Source: Syntrophaceae bacterium
Lineage (GTDB): Bacteria; Desulfobacterota; Syntrophia; Syntrophales; Smithellaceae
Direction: 5' to 3'
Assembly: GCA_018436925.1 (NCBI GenBank)
Contig: JAHDKI010000015.1
Location: 62,001-126,000 of the forward strand
Length of the DNA stretch: 64,000 nt
Below are positions 61,587 to 64,000 of this stretch, piece by piece. The first letter of the stretch is position 1. Each line of letters begins with the position of its first letter. The notes beneath the pieces are model-generated. The model was not told the origin of the DNA. It worked only from the letters and a program-made list of their open reading frames with translations, and searched no databases. The translations under genes and the position numbers were made by a program.

Positions 61587-61995
61587 GGTATTTGTTGATA
61601 CCAATATTCTTGTTTATGCGCACGATCTGAGCGCCAAAGATCATCATGTCAAGGCTTTTGCCATTCTTGAAAGTCTCTGGGAGGAGCAAGCAGGTGTCAT
61701 CAGTACCCAAGTGCTTCAGGAGTTTTATATCACCGTCACCCGCAAGATCAAAAGCCCACTGAAACCAGCCCATGCCAGAGATATGATCCGCAACTACCTT
61801 GCGTGGCCCGTGCAGGTCAATGATCCGCAGTCGGCGGTTCGAGCCTCTGAAATTGAAGAAAGAAACGGAATTTCTTTTTGGGATGCGCTCATCGTCGATG
61901 CAGCTCTCCAGTTGAATGCTAAAAAAATAATCTCGGAAGATCTGAATAGTGGACAGATCATAGAAGGCGTCCTGATTGAAAACCCCTTTTTGTAG
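61576..61995 (+). CDS. vapC: VapC-type PIN-domain ribonuclease toxin
   Basis: 139 residues from ATG 61576; the frame is open back to 61489 but inside vapB. VFVDTNILVYAHD has the first catalytic Asp, STQVLQEFYITVTRK the conserved Glu, and FWDALIVDAALQLNAKKIISEDLN the remaining acidic residues, so the four-acid PIN site appears complete. Members cleave tRNA or rRNA. Its antitoxin is just upstream, so the pair looks functional. Confidence 0.88.
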   Translation: MTDKVFVDTNILVYAHDLSAKDHHVKAFAILESLWEEQAGVISTQVLQEFYITVTRKIKSPLKPAHARDMIRNYLAWPVQVNDPQSAVRASEIEERNGISFWDALIVDAALQLNAKKIISEDLNSGQIIEGVLIENPFL

Positions 61996-62062
61996 AATGC
62001 AAATGGCGAGTCGCAGCGTATCGCATGTTGCTCGAAACGCATAGCTTTTCATTCGTCATGCC

Positions 62063-62080
62063 CCGGTCAGGCTGCCGGGA
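62063..62080 (+). terminator. possible hairpin terminator after vapC
   Basis: CCCGG-8 nt-CCGGG followed by ATTTCC lies 68 nt after the vapC stop. The stem is short and the T run weak, so this is tentative. Confidence 0.25.
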
Positions 62081-62158
62081 TTTCCTGCCAGACTTCGCAC
62101 CGACCTTTCGACTTGAACCTTGCTCCAATATCGTTACAAGCAGATTGGAGGATAGCCC

Positions 62159-62400
62159 ATGAAAGAAAAAATGACCAAATCATCAGGCAATGTATTTGTC
62201 GATCTCGGTTACTCGCCGGATGAAGCTGCCATTTTGCAAATGCGGGCGGATATCATGGCTGATCTGCGAAAATTTTGCGCGTCAGCCATTCGCGTGTATC
62301 CGATTTAACAACCGGCAAATGGGAAAAGTTCAGTCTGGAGATGCTGATCTCTCTGGCGACAAAAGCCGGACGTCATGTCACTTTGAAGATAGCGGCGTAG
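62159..62400 (+). pseudogene. HTH_37/HigA-like antitoxin with internal deletion and frameshift
   Basis: An excellent GGAGG site leads into MKEKMTKSSGNVFVDLGYSPDEAA...ADLRKF, the usual start of XRE/HTH_37 antitoxins. The frame then stops at 62308. In another frame, VSHSRVSDLTTGKWEKFSLEM and LISLATKAGRHVTLKIAA, the normal second half, run to a stop at 62400. The missing part is about 16-18 residues of the first DNA-contact helices. It is therefore dead as written, unless the sequence has an error. No toxin partner is seen next to it. Confidence 0.75.
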
Positions 62401-62470
62401 GCAGAGATAAGGGCAAAGGCAAAAAGAATTTTACGGTTCACAGTTTCCAGCTGTTGGAGTATTAAAGCCG
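62401..62470 (+). repeat. short composite repeat remnant, R7
   Basis: ACGGTTCACAGTTTCCAGCTGTT (7-nt units GGTTCAC, AGTTTCC) and CCGCGCCGCAGGCGTTCC match parts of R2 and R6 (CGGTTCACGG; CTGCGCCGAAGGCATTCC). It lies directly after the antitoxin pseudogene. The rest of the 372-nt gap to higA holds the HigB relic and nothing else I recognise. Confidence 0.6.
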
Positions 62471-62586
62471 CGCCGCAGGCGTTCCGTTTTTCGCACCATC
62501 AACCATTTTATTACCGCCAGTTGATAATATTCTTAGCTTAGATACGGCTTGACAGATAGTATCCCATGGAATACGCTTCTCGCACG

Positions 62587-62676
62587 ATGGAGATTCGCCA
62601 GACGGATCAATACAACAAATAGTTTGAAAATCTGGCTGACCGCCGGGCAAAGGTGCGGATTGGAAGACGTCAGGCA
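62587..62676 (+). pseudogene. HigB-like (RelE/Gp49 family) toxin remnant
   Basis: ATG GAG ATT... encodes MEIRQTDQYNK, then TAG (62620-62622) where relatives have Trp, then FENLADRRAKVRI, the typical first 25 residues of HigB-like addiction toxins. The sequence then breaks off into a run of AAAAAGG heptamers (62672-62704), so the remaining ~75 residues are gone. It precedes a HigA-type antitoxin in the usual toxin-first order, so it is the dead half of that pair. Confidence 0.72.
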
Positions 62677-62704
62677 TTAGGAAAAAGGAAAAAGGAAAAA
62701 ATTA
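62672..62704 (+). repeat. heptamer run (AAAAAGG type) truncating the HigB remnant
   Basis: CATTAGG and repeated AAAAAGG units in 7-nt phase begin where homology to HigB ends. This is a purine-rich word not seen elsewhere in the window, but the period is the same. Confidence 0.65.
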
Positions 62705-62772
62705 AATGCCGACGGTTAATAGGAAACCGTTTACACTTTCTGCCTTTCTTACCTGAAATTGAGGTGTGATCG

Positions 62773-63084
62773 ATGACAAAAGCAAAAGCAAAAGCAAAAG
62801 CATGGGACGCGGCGGATCACTTAAAAACGGAAGATGATATGGCGGCTTACTTCGAGGCTGCTCTGGAGGAGAATGATCCCGCATTGATAGCGGCTGCTTT
62901 GGGGGACATCGCACGGGCCAAAGGGATGACGCATGTTGCCAGAAAAGCAGGACTCGGAAGAGAAAGTCTTTATAAAGCTTTATCACCTGAGGGCAATCCG
63001 GAATTCTCAACGATTTTGAAGGTCGTTTCCGCCCTCGGATTAAAATTGCGTGCGGGTATTTCAAAGTCAAAGAAAGCAGCATAG
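62773..63084 (+). CDS. HigA-type antitoxin (addiction module antidote family), orphan
   Basis: 103 residues. DHLKTEDDMAAYFEAALEENDPALIAAALGDIARAKGMTHVARKAGLGRESLYKALSPEGNPEFSTILKVV is, in outline, the complete family pattern, with an HTH (MTHVARKAGLGRESLYKAL). The N-terminus KAKAKAKA comes from a run of AAAGCA hexamers (62777-62801) that could slip, but 6-nt steps keep the frame. Its toxin is the truncated remnant at 62587, so it now stands alone and may act only as a regulator or anti-addiction gene. Confidence 0.85.
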   Translation: MTKAKAKAKAWDAADHLKTEDDMAAYFEAALEENDPALIAAALGDIARAKGMTHVARKAGLGRESLYKALSPEGNPEFSTILKVVSALGLKLRAGISKSKKAA

Positions 63085-63297
63085 TTAAAAGTCGCCATTC
63101 ACCATCAACCATTTCAATTTTCGGTAAATGAATATTTTATTCCCCTTCGGTAATGATCCGGCAATGACGATTGATTTACTATTCTTTATTCCCTATCAGG
63201 AATGTATTGCTTGACGGAGGTGATACCACCATCAACCGCTTTTACGATGATAGACAACAAAAAGACGTATTCGGTTGTAATGCACCATGCGCGCAAC

Positions 63298-63319
63298 CTG
63301 AAACATTAAACTTGAAACG
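63298..63319 (-). repeat. short heptamer array, AACTTGA type
   Basis: Units AACATTA and AACTTGA, the reverse-complement orientation of the GTTTAAA family, lie 13 nt before the start of the next polysaccharide gene. The 63085-63297 stretch before it shows no gene. Confidence 0.7.
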
Positions 63320-63331
63320 GATTTTTTAACG

Positions 63332-64000
63332 GTGCTCAAGTTCCTCCCTCGAAAGAAAATTGTGTTGTTGTTGGGCGATGCGGTCATCATTGCCGTCTCG
63401 ATGCACGTCGCTCCGTTCTTGCGAACCGGCGTGTGGCCGCATCCGGCGGATCTGCTTTCGGCGTCGAATGTTGTGGCGCTTTTGGTTTATCTGTTTGTTT
63501 TGTACCTGTGCGATTTGTACAATATCCAACCGCCGGTCGAGAAAGTGCGACTAGCCTTGAAATTCTTTGTGGCCGTTTTGGTCATCGGCGTCATCAACGC
63601 ATCTTTGTTTTATCTGTTTCATCTGCGGCCTTACAGTTCGTGGGTTTTGTTCATCAGCAGCCTTCTGACATTAGTCGGTTTTGTGGTCTGGCACTTTGTT
63701 TTCATTTATTTGGTAACGGCGGCCAGACGCCCTGTCCGGGTTTTGCTTCTCGGGGCGGGCAAAGGCGGCGCCAAGATGGCGGCCCTTTTGAAAGGACGGC
63801 CCGAGTATCAGATGGTCGGATTTGTGGACGATGATGAAAACAAGCAGGGATGCCGCCTTTCCAATCTTCCCGTGATCGGGAAAAGCAAAGATTTAATGGA
63901 CATTGTCCGGAAGTATGCTATAAACAAAATCGTCGTTTGCATCAGCAAAACTATTAGACCGGACATATTTCCCATATTGGTGGAGGCGAAGTTCAAGGGC
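63332..64000 (+). CDS. polyprenyl glycosylphosphotransferase, N-terminal part (runs off window)
   Basis: 223 codons from GTG 63332 to the end without a stop. KKIVLLLGDAVIIAVSMHVAPFL and the next three hydrophobic stretches form a four-helix membrane domain; LYLCDLYNIQ is typical of WbaP/WcaJ-like enzymes. From about residue 135, RPVRVLLLGAGKGGAKMAALLKG starts the Rossmann-like (CoA_binding_3) domain with VGFVDDDENKQG. The catalytic domain should lie downstream; a PglD/CapD-type dehydratase is the alternative reading. If confirmed, it is the third initiating transferase in the locus. Confidence 0.8.
   Translation, partial: MLKFLPRKKIVLLLGDAVIIAVSMHVAPFLRTGVWPHPADLLSASNVVALLVYLFVLYLCDLYNIQPPVEKVRLALKFFVAVLVIGVINASLFYLFHLRPYSSWVLFISSLLTLVGFVVWHFVFIYLVTAARRPVRVLLLGAGKGGAKMAALLKGRPEYQMVGFVDDDENKQGCRLSNLPVIGKSKDLMDIVRKYAINKIVVCISKTIRPDIFPILVEAKFKG

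Noticed and set aside
62462..62677. 71-codon open frame on the - strand after the antitoxin relic
   Set aside because: It runs opposite the HigB remnant and has no recognised features of its own.

Overview
The window is almost entirely surface-polysaccharide biosynthesis DNA from a Gram-negative bacterium, with nearly every gene on the + strand. GC-rich codon use, lipid A acyltransferase-like and CapEFG-type genes, and the mix of ATP-grasp, CapK-like and sulfate-activation genes suggest a deltaproteobacterium-like (Desulfobacterota) organism. That placement is an inference; no rRNA or other phylogenetic marker is present. No tRNA, CRISPR array, transposase or integrase was seen.

Layout. (1) 1-15311: glycosyltransferases, two SDR sugar enzymes, an MsbA-like ABC exporter, a three-part FAAL-ACP-acyltransferase fusion, two PAPS sulfotransferases and a sulfotransferase relic. 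(2) 15367-21779: a Pst-type ABC transporter joined without gaps to cysD and a cysN-cysC fusion, which make PAPS, the donor for the sulfotransferases. (3) 21776-34425: Gmd, then the UDP-N-acetyl-L-fucosamine pathway (capE, capF, capG), a WbuB-like transferase, a NeuD-like acetyltransferase, a Wzx flippase and a PglC-like initiating transferase. (4) 34576-42312: an unusual module of BKACE enzyme, ATP-grasp, two CapK/PaaK-like adenylating enzymes, second ATP-grasp, DegT aminotransferase and second initiating transferase. (5) 42313-48291: stand-alone AAA-DUF4143 genes and an AbiE toxin-antitoxin pair, each preceded by a palindromic operator and separated by long repeats. (6) 48292-61064: a second, AT-rich polysaccharide cluster (Wzx, Wzy, pyruvyl transferase, GT9, many GTs), probably acquired separately. 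(7) 61065-64000: VapBC, decayed HigBA-type genes, an orphan HigA and the start of a third initiating transferase.

The most striking feature is a family of degenerate tandem arrays with a strict 7-nt period. Several different heptamer words are used and the phase is kept while the words change. The arrays sit at gene-block boundaries. They supply the stop codons of four genes, form an in-frame insert inside CapF, flank a four-helix-bundle gene in inverted orientation, and abut the truncated end of a HigB toxin relic. They look like seams along which the locus has been assembled.
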